Notes under the pieces: generated by a model
The model's input: only the letters and a program-made list of their open reading frames with translations
Databases searched by the model: none
Told to the model about the DNA's origin: nothing
Source: Saccharofermentans sp.
Lineage (GTDB): Bacteria; Bacillota; Clostridia; Saccharofermentanales; Saccharofermentanaceae
DNA: 49,200 bases
NCBI GenBank assembly: GCA_016292215.1
Contig: JAEFBB010000015.1
Coordinates: forward strand, 1 to 49,200
Direction of reading: 5' to 3'
Shown: piece after piece, positions 14,837-22,986 of the stretch
Numbering within the stretch: position 1 is the first letter of the stretch
Layout of the letters: the number at the start of each line of letters is the position of its first letter
Translations under genes and position numbers: made by a program

Positions 14837-15967
14837 ATGAAGAAGATACTCGAAGGCTTTTTCTACAGAATGCTCAGAAGCGTCGAATTCTGGGGACTTA
14901 TAATATTGCTGGTCTGCTCCTGTGTCTACATAAACGTGAATCTCTTTGCGAATGAACCAAGTATTCATGGTCCTGTTTTTATTGTGGAAGACTGGGAAAC
15001 CGGCACGGGATGGGATGCCAGCGGTGATGAATTAAAAGAATATCAATTTGAAAACTCCGGCGTCAGTGCTTATGACGCATACAGATATGGCTGTGAGCCG
15101 ATAACGCAGGAGTCTTTTGATAAGCTCAGTGACGATAATAATCTTACCACCGATGAGATATTCTTTTTAATGAAAGAGATAAGCTCTCTTAATCTGATCC
15201 CGGCCATACTGATAGTGCTTTTTATTCCGTTCTTCTTCGGAAGGATGTTCAGTGACGGCACGCTGAAGAATCTCATTTCGTGCGGTCACAGCAAAGGAAA
15301 GATCTATCTGGCGTCGCTCGTTTTCGTCTTTGCGCTGGATCTGGTAATGTTCCTTTTTAACTTTGTCCTGTTCCTGATAATGATACCGGCCAACGGATGG
15401 AAGCCGCCTGTCTATTTTCCGGTGGTGTTCCTGATGTTTGTGATCTCGCTTCTTTTGTTGTTTGCGGTATCTTCAATAAGCCTTGCCGTTCTTTATGCAA
15501 GCTCGAGAATGACAGCGTCATTCGTTGCAGGCTTCATAATTGCGATCATGTTGTTTTTCCCGATATTTATGTTGTCTCTTGAAAATGTTGATATGTCTTA
15601 TCAGCTCGAGGGTAATACAGATGCTGCTTATGATGAATATATTGCTGTCATGAAAGAAAAAGGTCCTAATTCACTAACTCATAAGTTTGACGCATCGATG
15701 GGTGCAATGAGAGTGTTCTGCGGAGAAAAAGAACTCATGAAGTTAGGCAGGAGCAATATGCCTAATTGGGCAAGAACCACTCTTTTGACTATCGTCTATC
15801 TTGATCCTACGATGTGCACACACATGATGAAGCATAGCATGATAAATCCTTATATGGCTTACCGTGACGGTGTAATGGCCATAAACATAGCGGCTAATGT
15901 TTTCTGGATCCTGATAAGTACCGCTGTCGGCGCTTTTGTCTTCAAGAAACGCGAGATACACTGCTGA
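14837..15967 (+). CDS. ABC-2-type permease subunit 2
   Basis: 376 residues. One N-terminal helix (about 15-35), an outer hydrophilic loop of ~80 residues rich in Asp/Glu/Tyr, a helix block (about 115-250), a second outer loop, and a final helix before the C-terminal FKKREIHC. The sequence GRMFSDGTLKNLISCGHSKGKIYLASL is typical of bacterial ABC-2 permeases of the peptide-immunity group. It is larger than its partner and probably forms a heterodimer with it. A hairpin and the kinase gene follow. Confidence 0.87.
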   Translation: MKKILEGFFYRMLRSVEFWGLIILLVCSCVYINVNLFANEPSIHGPVFIVEDWETGTGWDASGDELKEYQFENSGVSAYDAYRYGCEPITQESFDKLSDDNNLTTDEIFFLMKEISSLNLIPAILIVLFIPFFFGRMFSDGTLKNLISCGHSKGKIYLASLVFVFALDLVMFLFNFVLFLIMIPANGWKPPVYFPVVFLMFVISLLLLFAVSSISLAVLYASSRMTASFVAGFIIAIMLFFPIFMLSLENVDMSYQLEGNTDAAYDEYIAVMKEKGPNSLTHKFDASMGAMRVFCGEKELMKLGRSNMPNWARTTLLTIVYLDPTMCTHMMKHSMINPYMAYRDGVMAINIAANVFWILISTAVGAFVFKKREIHC

Positions 15968-15980
15968 CGAACTGTTCTGT

Positions 15981-16007
15981 GTGATGTGGTATCATTAACC
16001 ATATCAC
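15981..16007 (+). promoter_or_regulatory. Hairpin just before the histidine kinase SD
   Basis: gtgatgtggt (15981-15990) and accatatcac (15998-16007) form a 10-bp stem with one G-U pair and a 7-nt loop. The SD aaagga (16008-16013) begins at the next base. No T tract follows. It may set kinase level relative to the ABC genes, or bind the response regulator. Confidence 0.5.
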
Positions 16008-16024
16008 AAAGGAATGTAACTGAT

Positions 16025-16960
16025 TTGAAGATACTGATATCTCTATTCATCGTGCTTGTTTTAGTGCTTGTCGTGGCACTCGTCGTGGCGGTCATAAAGA
16101 TCGTTTTGTTAAGACGCGGCTTCGATGAACTGACCGAGAATATCGAAGACCAGGTAAAGGGAGAGACTCAGATACCTATTACTCTTACGACGACTGATCC
16201 GCATGCGTTAAAGACCGCAGAGGCACTTAACCGTGAACTCAAAAATCTGCAGACCGAGCGCAATGCTTATGTTGACGGCAACCGCAAGGTAGCCCAGGCC
16301 GTTACCGAGATCTCACATGACATAAGGACGCCGCTGACGGCTATCAATTCCTATCTGGATCTCATGCAGGATGAGAAGGATGAAGAGCTTAAAGCGCAGT
16401 ATCTGGAACGTATCAAGAACCGCACGCTGTCTTTGAGCGATCTGGCGGACGAACTCTTTAAGTACAGCACATCAACAGATCCCGCGAGATATCCGGTTAA
16501 GAGCGAAGAGACGTTGCCTGAAGTTTTAGATATCTGCCGCACTCTGGAAGAATGCATTCTCTCGTTTTATGCCGCATTTAAGAAAAAGGGCATAGAGCCT
16601 GAGATCGAGCTTCCTGATGAGCCTGTATATGTTTTGTGCGACAGAAAGAGCGCCAACAGGATTTTTGAAAACATTATCAGCAACGCTTTGAAATATGCTG
16701 ACGATTCTCTGGAAGTAAAGCTTGATAACAAAGGCTGTGCCACATTCAGCAATCCCGCGCCTGACCTTACGCCGGTATCTGCCGCGAAGCTTTTCGACAG
16801 GTACTATACGGTAAATGAAGGAAGTGCTTCGACAGGCCTCGGCTTCTCAATCGCGAGGGAACTGACCGACAGGAACGGCGGCAGCATAGAATCCAGTCTT
16901 GCCGAAGGGATACTTTCCATCATCGTGCATTTTAAGATGCCGGAGAAAGCAGAACGGTAA
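16025..16960 (+). CDS. Sensor histidine kinase
   Basis: About 312 residues if the TTG at 16025 is used. One N-terminal hydrophobic helix (ILISLFIVLVLVLVVALVVAVI) has almost no extracellular part, as in intramembrane-sensing kinases of Gram-positive antibiotic-response systems. The H-box is ISHDIRTPLTAI (His98), the N-box is IFENIISNALKYAD, and the G-box is STGLGFSIARELTDRNGG. It should phosphorylate the response regulator at 12410. An in-frame GTG at 15986 would add 13 residues but lies inside a hairpin; aaagga at 16008 points to the TTG, with a rather long 11-base spacing. The start is therefore the least certain part. Confidence 0.9.
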   Translation: MKILISLFIVLVLVLVVALVVAVIKIVLLRRGFDELTENIEDQVKGETQIPITLTTTDPHALKTAEALNRELKNLQTERNAYVDGNRKVAQAVTEISHDIRTPLTAINSYLDLMQDEKDEELKAQYLERIKNRTLSLSDLADELFKYSTSTDPARYPVKSEETLPEVLDICRTLEECILSFYAAFKKKGIEPEIELPDEPVYVLCDRKSANRIFENIISNALKYADDSLEVKLDNKGCATFSNPAPDLTPVSAAKLFDRYYTVNEGSASTGLGFSIARELTDRNGGSIESSLAEGILSIIVHFKMPEKAER

Positions 16961-16968
16961 GAAGATCA

Positions 16969-17035
16969 TTTTAGCCTGTTGATTTACATTGCAACTTACA
17001 TTAATCTAGGTGAGGAAAACGCTGCGAGGCTAAAA
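16969..17035. promoter_or_regulatory. 9-bp inverted repeat enclosing a promoter and touching the SD
   Basis: ttttagcct (16969-16977) and aggctaaaa (17027-17035) are perfect complements. Between them lies the promoter at 16979-17007. The right arm includes the agg of the SD gagg (17026-17029) for the gene at 17041. Confidence 0.5.
16979..17007 (+). promoter_or_regulatory. Promoter TTGATT-17-TAATCT
   Basis: -35 box TTGATT (16979-16984), 17-bp spacer, -10 box TAATCT (17002-17007). The start would be near 17013, giving a ~28-nt leader that lacks the left arm of the surrounding inverted repeat. Confidence 0.55.
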
Positions 17036-17040
17036 GTCAG

Positions 17041-19110
17041 ATGATCAAGAAGAATGACAGATCCAGAACAACAGTCCTGCTTATAGGAGTAGTAGTGTCT
17101 CTGCTGGCTTTGCTTCTTGTATACGCTTGCAGCCAATTAGACTTAGGCCATAAGGTCGTGCAGCTGACATATAAGAAGGTCTCAACATACGAAGATCTTG
17201 CAGCCATCGCAGACAAACCTGACGGCAAATATCTCCTGACCCGGGATATAGACATGGCGGGCAGGGATTGGACACCTTTTACTTTTACGGGCACGCTCGA
17301 CGGAAACGGCCATTCGATAACAAATCTCAACATTACAACAACCGGCAGTGCCGTCCGCGATACATACGACGGCAACATGATATCCTATCAGACTTCACTT
17401 GCGGGATTCTTTGATGTTATCGAGGGCGCTACTATCAGAGACATTACGTTCTCCTCTGTGCATGCCGATATCGAATCTGATATTCCTGTCTTTGTCGGAA
17501 CGATCGCAGGATATATGGAAGATTCAGAGATCTTGAACTGCAATATCAGCGGAGATCTGCGCCTTAAGGCACATGACAGGATGTTCGGTGTGGCAGGTGT
17601 TGCAGGTTACGGCAACGGCACCATCGAGAACGTCAATGCCGATGTAACGCTCGTATGCATCGATACCGACCGCACGACCAAGGACGAGCAGTTCATGGGC
17701 GGCATTGTGTGCGGAGGATATCCGGATATCATTAACTGCTCAGTCAAGATCGACGGATACGGATCAGAGCACGGCTACGCGCATAACGGCGGTCTGATGG
17801 GTCTTTACATGTACTATCCTGAAGGCAAGACATTTAATGGCGTGATGACCGGAAACTATGTTGAAGGCAAGATCACATTTTTCGAAGAGAACGATAACCG
17901 CCGCGCATACTGCAAAGCCATGGTAGGCGAGATGCTTGATGAGGTGGTGACCTACGAAGAAAACTATGCTTCATTCCAAAGGCTTGAAGTATATAACTAC
18001 GATGCTGATCTTCTCCCCGAAGAGCGTTCGGCAGTTTTCGAGCTGACCGCAGAAACCGCGGGACGTTATGAACTGAATGTCCAATACAGTAATTCGGATG
18101 CGGATGCCACATACGGGCTTTTCATAAACGGAAAGTTTTATAAGAAAGTATTCTTCCCGAACGGTGAAGGCACGGTCGATGAGACGGTCTACCTTGAAGA
18201 AGGCAAGTCGGAGATCAAGTTCCGTTTCCTGCCCGGTGACGGCAATATCACGTTCGACGGTGTCTCAGCCACTAAGTCTGAAAAGTCCGTGTCCCTTATC
18301 GTTGCTCCGCACGAAGACGATGAGATATTAGCTTTCGCGGGAATGATCCAAAAGACTATTGCAGAAGGAAATATCGTGAAAGTGGTTTTCCTTACCAATG
18401 GTGACTATTACGGCACTGATTATGCTTCGGTCCGCATTGCAGAGAGTGCGGCTGCGCTGGAGTCTTTAGGTGTCGATAAGACAGAAATTACCGTTTTGGG
18501 ATATGGCGATATGACATTGGAAGCTCTTCTTACGAGCGAAGATCCCGACCAGGTATTCAGGGCCAGAAGCGGAAGCACCGATACTTACGGCGATGCGGCA
18601 GATAATCTTTTTGACTACCATACGCTTAGTAAAGGCAGCCGTGCATCATATACCAAAGCTAATCTTACAAGTGACTTTACAGAGTTTCTCCTCACGTGCC
18701 GCCCTGACCGTATCTATACGACGTCGGAATTCGAATGGCACTCAGATCACGTATATGCTTTTCTTCTTGTGAAGAGCACACTCGAAAATCTCTCAGCGTC
18801 CGGATATAAGCCCGTTCTTTGCGAGACTGTTATCCACGGTGAAGATACTGCCTGGCCCTATGCCCTCGAATATAAGTCAGGTGAGCTTGTAGTAACTGAA
18901 TTTACTGATCCGTTCCCGACGGCGGATACTACGCTCGACTGGAGCAAAGCCGTTAAGATCGTGCTTACTGACGAAGAACTGCAGAAGAAGATGGATGCCA
19001 TCGAGAAATTCGATTCACAGAATAACGGCAGTGAAGAGTATCCCGGTACAAGGGACTACAACTTCGGCTTCTGCAAGCGCGATGAATTCTACTGGGAGAT
19101 CAGTTACTGA
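17041..19110 (+). CDS. Secreted/anchored PIG-L (LmbE) deacetylase with beta-helix and carbohydrate-binding-like regions
   Basis: 689 residues. A single N-terminal helix (about 13-33) exports or anchors the protein. Residues about 45-310 carry a beta-helix of GLUG type (TGTLDGNGHSITNLNI, then IAGYMEDSEILNC and later similar turns). Residues about 335-415 look like a CBM6/35-like jelly roll (ELTAETAGRYELNVQYSN, FINGKFYKK). Residues about 417-640 are a PIG-L/LmbE domain with zinc ligands in PHEDDE (423-428) and HSDH (567-570). PIG-L enzymes remove N-acetyl from GlcNAc-type sugars, so this may act on surface or host glycans. Its stop codon overlaps the end of the convergent YfhO-like gene by seven bases. 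Confidence 0.87.
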   Translation: MIKKNDRSRTTVLLIGVVVSLLALLLVYACSQLDLGHKVVQLTYKKVSTYEDLAAIADKPDGKYLLTRDIDMAGRDWTPFTFTGTLDGNGHSITNLNITTTGSAVRDTYDGNMISYQTSLAGFFDVIEGATIRDITFSSVHADIESDIPVFVGTIAGYMEDSEILNCNISGDLRLKAHDRMFGVAGVAGYGNGTIENVNADVTLVCIDTDRTTKDEQFMGGIVCGGYPDIINCSVKIDGYGSEHGYAHNGGLMGLYMYYPEGKTFNGVMTGNYVEGKITFFEENDNRRAYCKAMVGEMLDEVVTYEENYASFQRLEVYNYDADLLPEERSAVFELTAETAGRYELNVQYSNSDADATYGLFINGKFYKKVFFPNGEGTVDETVYLEEGKSEIKFRFLPGDGNITFDGVSATKSEKSVSLIVAPHEDDEILAFAGMIQKTIAEGNIVKVVFLTNGDYYGTDYASVRIAESAAALESLGVDKTEITVLGYGDMTLEALLTSEDPDQVFRARSGSTDTYGDAADNLFDYHTLSKGSRASYTKANLTSDFTEFLLTCRPDRIYTTSEFEWHSDHVYAFLLVKSTLENLSASGYKPVLCETVIHGEDTAWPYALEYKSGELVVTEFTDPFPTADTTLDWSKAVKIVLTDEELQKKMDAIEKFDSQNNGSEEYPGTRDYNFGFCKRDEFYWEISY

Positions 19111-21773
19111 GTTTTTTTCTTCTTGTTCTCGACAAATGCGATCCCCGCAAGCATCACTAATCCTGCGGCTGTTGCAAGGATGCCTGATGACTTATGCGGT
19201 ACCTTATAAGTCATCTCGATAACGTTTGAGCCTTTTTCAAGCGGGACAGTTATGAATGTATCACCTGTGAGATCAAAGCCGGTCTTTTGTCCGTTCCTTG
19301 TGACTGTCCAGCCTGCATTATAAGGGATCGAAGTAAAGAGGCTCTCGCCCTCATCTGCATTATCGATCTCGAAAACACAATGACCGTCACTTATGCTGAT
19401 CTGAGAAGCTGCTTTTGCTTTAATGGCATTTGTTGCTTCTTCCAAGGCTTCCAGATCGAGCACATAGAATTGCGCGTCAGTGACAGCGGTGCCGCTCTGG
19501 TCTTCATTGAATACCAGTTCTGCTTCTGCTTTGCCGTTAATGGTCTTGATCCTGACCATCGAAGGAGCCATCTCCATCGAATAAGAAGTATATTCTTCGC
19601 CGTTGATATAGAGCTTGGCACCCGTATCGGTGTTTGTGACGAAGTTTGCATAGAGAATATACGCTCTATCGTTATCAACGGTGAGACTGTAGTGATATGT
19701 ATTCTGATCAGCTGACGCGCTGTCCGGCAGAATAGGTGTGAAGATATCTTTTTCGATGCCTGAAAGGTGGCGGTACATATCGTTAAGGTATCCGGCAGGG
19801 ACCGTGCTTTGGCTCTCGTAACCGCCGGTCTTGCTGATAACGAATGCAGCGGGCACGGCATAAGGATTGGAATACAGGTCCTTAAAGCCTTCAGTGCCGC
19901 AGATCTTATCGAGGCCTTCGGTATTCTCATCGCCTGATGCCAGCATTACATACCTGACTGAAAGCAGGCTGTCGAGAGCGAGGTTTTCTGAGATCGTGAC
20001 AGGGATAGTGTCGTAGTAGCTCTTATAGCCCGCGCGGTCAAGGAATGCGATGGAATTCTCATCGGGCGCGGATACGAAGGCAGAGACCGAATTAAAGCCG
20101 TAAGCCATAGGTTCACTGTAAGATGCAGCAAGAGTGTGATGGCTGCTGTGGTATGTCGTCTGTACTACGCGGTAAAAAGACGGATCATCATTGTTTTGAA
20201 GAAGTGCAAGCTCGTTTGAAGTGTAGGCTTCAATGAAAGGCGTATCATCTGTCGAATAGATCTTACCGAGGACCATCTGTCCGTAGGTCAATTCCGTGAT
20301 CACGATGACCGAGAGCAGTGCGGTAGCGGCGCGGAGATTCGCGTTTTTCTTATTGCTCAGGCTGACAGTTAAGCTGAAGATAAGCGAGATTATTATGGGG
20401 AAAATGATCTTGGCAATAACGGGAATGGTATTGTAATCAGGATCGATACCTAGGATGTCTGAAAGCTCGGATGTGAGAAGGACCTCGGCTGTAGTGTACG
20501 TGCCGGGATCGCTCATGAGAAAAACTATGACTGAGAAAACAACTGCGACTACGGGAGGTATCCACAGATTTATCTTTTTGACTTCGGATCCCAGATAGAA
20601 AACAGCTGCAAGGTAGATGAGTGCAAAGATTCCGACATAAGAATATCTGTACCAGAATGTATCAACGGTGCGGAGCATAGAGAACAGTGATACCAGCGGC
20701 TGCCAGTAGAACATGAGGATCACGATCACTAGGAAAACGCCGTAAAGGATCTTTTCTTTCAAGGCCTTAGCCGCAGAAGTGAAGAGCAATACGATCCCTA
20801 TGAGTATAAATGTTCCGGCAAAAAGGCTTACGCTGCCCTTTACGCTTATGACACCAAAGGCATAATTGCTGATGACATCGGGTATGAAGCCGATAAAAGA
20901 GAAGTCGAAAAGCATCCCTATGCCTGACTTGCCGTAAGATCTTCCGGAGAGCATGGAAAGCGTGGGAAGAAGGACCACTGCAGAGATCAGCATAGAGCAG
21001 ACCGAAGCTAAAGCAAAGCGCATAAGCGAGAATAAGAATTTCTTAAGACCTGACTTGGAATTAGCCGCAATTGCCGTGCGGACAGATTCGAAAAGAAGCC
21101 AGAAACCGGCAAACATCAGGTTGATTATGCCTGTGTACCAGTTGAAGCATAAAGCGAGCGCGGCAGATACGATGAAAAGAGAGCTCTTCTTTTCAGATAC
21201 GATCTTCTCGACGCCTGCAAGTATAAGAGGGAGCATATATACGCCGTCGAGCCACATCATGTTGGAACTCTGGGAGATCATGTACTGGCTGAGCGCGTAG
21301 GATACGGCAAGTATTATCGTGAGCGCGTACTTAGGTGTGGCCTTCGGGCTGAATCTTCTGAAAAGGTAATATGCCGCGGACAGTGCGGCCGTAGAAGTCT
21401 TAAGCAGGAACAGGATATTCATGAATAATGAAGCCTGTTCTTTTCTGAAGAAGACGATCAGAAGGCTGAAAGGCGAAGCCAGATAGTAGGAGAAAACAGC
21501 GAAGTTGCTGCCTCCAAGATATTTAGTAAACGTGTAGTCTATAGATGACTTGCCTGCAAGAGCGTCCTTATACCAGCAGTACAGGTCTATCATTTGCTGC
21601 TGACCGTCTTTATAAAGGAATGCCTGATCTCCGAAAGGCGCAAATCCAAGCAGTATGAATGAGAGCAGGACAACGAAAGCCGTTGTGAGCATTGAAAAAA
21701 GACAAGTCGCTATTAACGGCTTGTTAAAGGCTGTCTTCTTATTCGAATTTAAACTACTTTGTATCTTAACCAA
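19104..21773 (-). CDS. YfhO-family polytopic membrane protein
   Basis: About 889 residues. The N-terminal half has around 12 membrane helices; a typical YfhO/GT-C-like first outer loop is seen (FGDQAFLYKDGQQQMIDLYCW, followed by GGSNF). The second half holds a large outer domain (about 500-850) with beta-sandwich-like stretches, and one last helix (SSGILATAAGLVMLAGIAF) before a Lys-rich tail. YfhO proteins are GT-C-fold relatives that help glycosylate lipoteichoic acid in Bacillus. I prefer TTG 21773, which has gaggag 8 bases upstream; an in-frame GTG at 21782 overlaps that SD. It is single-gene and convergent with the deacetylase gene. Confidence 0.9.
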   Translation of the reverse strand: MVKIQSSLNSNKKTAFNKPLIATCLFSMLTTAFVVLLSFILLGFAPFGDQAFLYKDGQQQMIDLYCWYKDALAGKSSIDYTFTKYLGGSNFAVFSYYLASPFSLLIVFFRKEQASLFMNILFLLKTSTAALSAAYYLFRRFSPKATPKYALTIILAVSYALSQYMISQSSNMMWLDGVYMLPLILAGVEKIVSEKKSSLFIVSAALALCFNWYTGIINLMFAGFWLLFESVRTAIAANSKSGLKKFLFSLMRFALASVCSMLISAVVLLPTLSMLSGRSYGKSGIGMLFDFSFIGFIPDVISNYAFGVISVKGSVSLFAGTFILIGIVLLFTSAAKALKEKILYGVFLVIVILMFYWQPLVSLFSMLRTVDTFWYRYSYVGIFALIYLAAVFYLGSEVKKINLWIPPVVAVVFSVIVFLMSDPGTYTTAEVLLTSELSDILGIDPDYNTIPVIAKIIFPIIISLIFSLTVSLSNKKNANLRAATALLSVIVITELTYGQMVLGKIYSTDDTPFIEAYTSNELALLQNNDDPSFYRVVQTTYHSSHHTLAASYSEPMAYGFNSVSAFVSAPDENSIAFLDRAGYKSYYDTIPVTISENLALDSLLSVRYVMLASGDENTEGLDKICGTEGFKDLYSNPYAVPAAFVISKTGGYESQSTVPAGYLNDMYRHLSGIEKDIFTPILPDSASADQNTYHYSLTVDNDRAYILYANFVTNTDTGAKLYINGEEYTSYSMEMAPSMVRIKTINGKAEAELVFNEDQSGTAVTDAQFYVLDLEALEEATNAIKAKAASQISISDGHCVFEIDNADEGESLFTSIPYNAGWTVTRNGQKTGFDLTGDTFITVPLEKGSNVIEMTYKVPHKSSGILATAAGLVMLAGIAFVENKKKKTQ

Positions 21774-21912
21774 AGGAAGCACTCCTCAATACAAGATTAT
21801 ATCACGCCGATGCATTTCACCTGCATATTTTCGCCACTTACCGCGAATCTTGAGACAGGTCTTATGCGCTTTGCTACTATGAGGCCACAAACAAGCAAAG
21901 GAGGTGACAGAA

Positions 21913-21978
21913 ATGATCACGGGATTTGTGAAGAGCAGGCGGCATCATCGCGCAACAAGACTGCTTGATGTAACATAA
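21913..21978 (+). CDS. Possible 21-residue basic leader peptide
   Basis: An ATG at 21913 opens 21 codons ending in TAA (21976-21978), preceded by an excellent SD, aaaggaggtga (21898-21908), with normal spacing. The peptide MITGFVKSRRHHRATRLLDV plus a last Thr has four Arg, one Lys and two His between residues 7 and 16. It ends 28 bases before the LytTR gene, which has its own strong SD (aaggagg, 21991-21997). It may be a regulatory leader peptide or a true microprotein. No similar peptide comes to mind. The SD quality is the main evidence. Confidence 0.5.
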   Translation: MITGFVKSRRHHRATRLLDVT

Positions 21979-22006
21979 AGGAAGGTTTTCAAGGAGGCTT
22001 TCTCAA

Positions 22007-22444
22007 ATGAAAGTAAAAATAGATATCTCGGCAGAATATAAAGAACCTTTTGCCGTTATACATACCGATAAAGTTACGGATGAGATCCAGCGCATCATTG
22101 ATGTTCTCGGCACGAGCGAAGCCCCGGTCACGGCTTTGAAGAACGAAGAGGATATCATAGTTCTCCAGCCCAAAGACATATACATGGTGAGGGTGGAAGA
22201 CGGCGATACGGTCATATACGGAGCCAGGGAGAGATACCGCTCCCGCAAGCGCCTCTACGAGCTGGCATCACAGTTAGGCAAACAGTTCATGCAGATATCA
22301 AAGACAACACTGATCAATCTGTCTTATATGGACAGTATCGAACCGGGTTTTTCAGGTACGCTTCTTCTGAAACTCAAGAACGGGAATAAGGATTACGTTT
22401 CGAGGAAGTACCTGCCGGAATTTAAGAAATATCTCGGATTATAA
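22007..22444 (+). CDS. LytTR-family DNA-binding regulator
   Basis: 145 residues. The C-terminal ~95 residues are a LytTR domain: IIVLQPKDIYMVRVEDGDTVIYGARERYRSR, then FMQISKTTLINLSYMDSIEP, and a final YVSRKYLPEFKKYLG. There is no receiver domain, so it is a LytTR regulator of the type paired with a small membrane protein. The next gene encodes a DUF3021 membrane protein 14 bases downstream. In known LytTR-membrane-protein pairs the membrane partner inhibits the regulator, and the pair often controls its own promoter. Confidence 0.93.
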   Translation: MKVKIDISAEYKEPFAVIHTDKVTDEIQRIIDVLGTSEAPVTALKNEEDIIVLQPKDIYMVRVEDGDTVIYGARERYRSRKRLYELASQLGKQFMQISKTTLINLSYMDSIEPGFSGTLLLKLKNGNKDYVSRKYLPEFKKYLGL

Positions 22445-22458
22445 GGGAGGATAAGAAC

Positions 22459-22896
22459 ATGAAAAACATCATTAAAGACCTCTTAAAGAGCGTAGTCATA
22501 AGCATAGGGATGGCACTGGTCATTTTCAGCCTTGTGTGCGTAGTTTTCGATATATGCAATAAGGGCAGCTTCAGCCTTGAAAACTACCGGCTTACGAAAA
22601 TGGTCGCAGCCAGTGTGATCGTAGGATTGGGATTCGGTGTCCCTACGGTCGTATATAACAGTGAGCGTCTGCCGATGCCGGTAAAAGTCATCATCCACAT
22701 GGGTATCGGATGTGCGATATACACGGCAGTAGCATTTGCAGTAGGCTGGTTCGGAGGTTCCGCAACTTTGGCGCAGGGACTTATCATCGCAGGCATCCAG
22801 CTCGCCGTAGCATTTGTCATCTGGTTCTGCTTCATGCGCTACTACAGAAAAGAAGCCAAAAGGATGAACGAGAAGATCCAGTCTAAGAAACAGTAA
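22459..22896 (+). CDS. DUF3021 membrane protein, probable LytTR antagonist
   Basis: 145 residues with four predicted membrane helices (about 12-32, 48-66, 78-98, 104-126) and a basic cytoplasmic tail (RYYRKEAKRMNEKIQSKKQ). The layout and its place just after a LytTR gene match DUF3021, the usual membrane partner of stand-alone LytTR regulators. The likely job is to hold the regulator inactive until a membrane signal arrives. ggagg precedes the ATG. A hairpin that overlaps the next gene's SD follows it. Confidence 0.9.
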   Translation: MKNIIKDLLKSVVISIGMALVIFSLVCVVFDICNKGSFSLENYRLTKMVAASVIVGLGFGVPTVVYNSERLPMPVKVIIHMGIGCAIYTAVAFAVGWFGGSATLAQGLIIAGIQLAVAFVIWFCFMRYYRKEAKRMNEKIQSKKQ

Positions 22897-22943
22897 CGGA
22901 TTTAGGCAAATACCTAACAATTGCCGTAAAACCTTAAATAAAT

Positions 22944-22982
22944 AAAGCCTCCTTCTGATAAAATCGCACGGAAGGAGGCTTT
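22944..22982 (+). terminator. 12-bp hairpin: terminator after DUF3021 that also covers the next gene's SD
   Basis: aaagcctccttc (22944-22955) pairs perfectly with gaaggaggcttt (22971-22982), with a 15-nt loop. The right arm holds aaggagg, the SD for the ATG at 22987. The loop holds TGATAAAAT (22956-22964), an extended -10 element. T-richness after the stem is modest (ttcctt), so termination may be partial. Confidence 0.65.
22956..22964 (+). promoter_or_regulatory. Extended -10 promoter (TGA-TAAAAT) in the hairpin loop
   Basis: TG at 22956-22957 and TAAAAT at 22959-22964. A start near 22971 would make an mRNA that begins with the right arm only, leaving its SD free. No clear -35 is seen. Confidence 0.5.
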
Positions 22983-22986
22983 CCTT

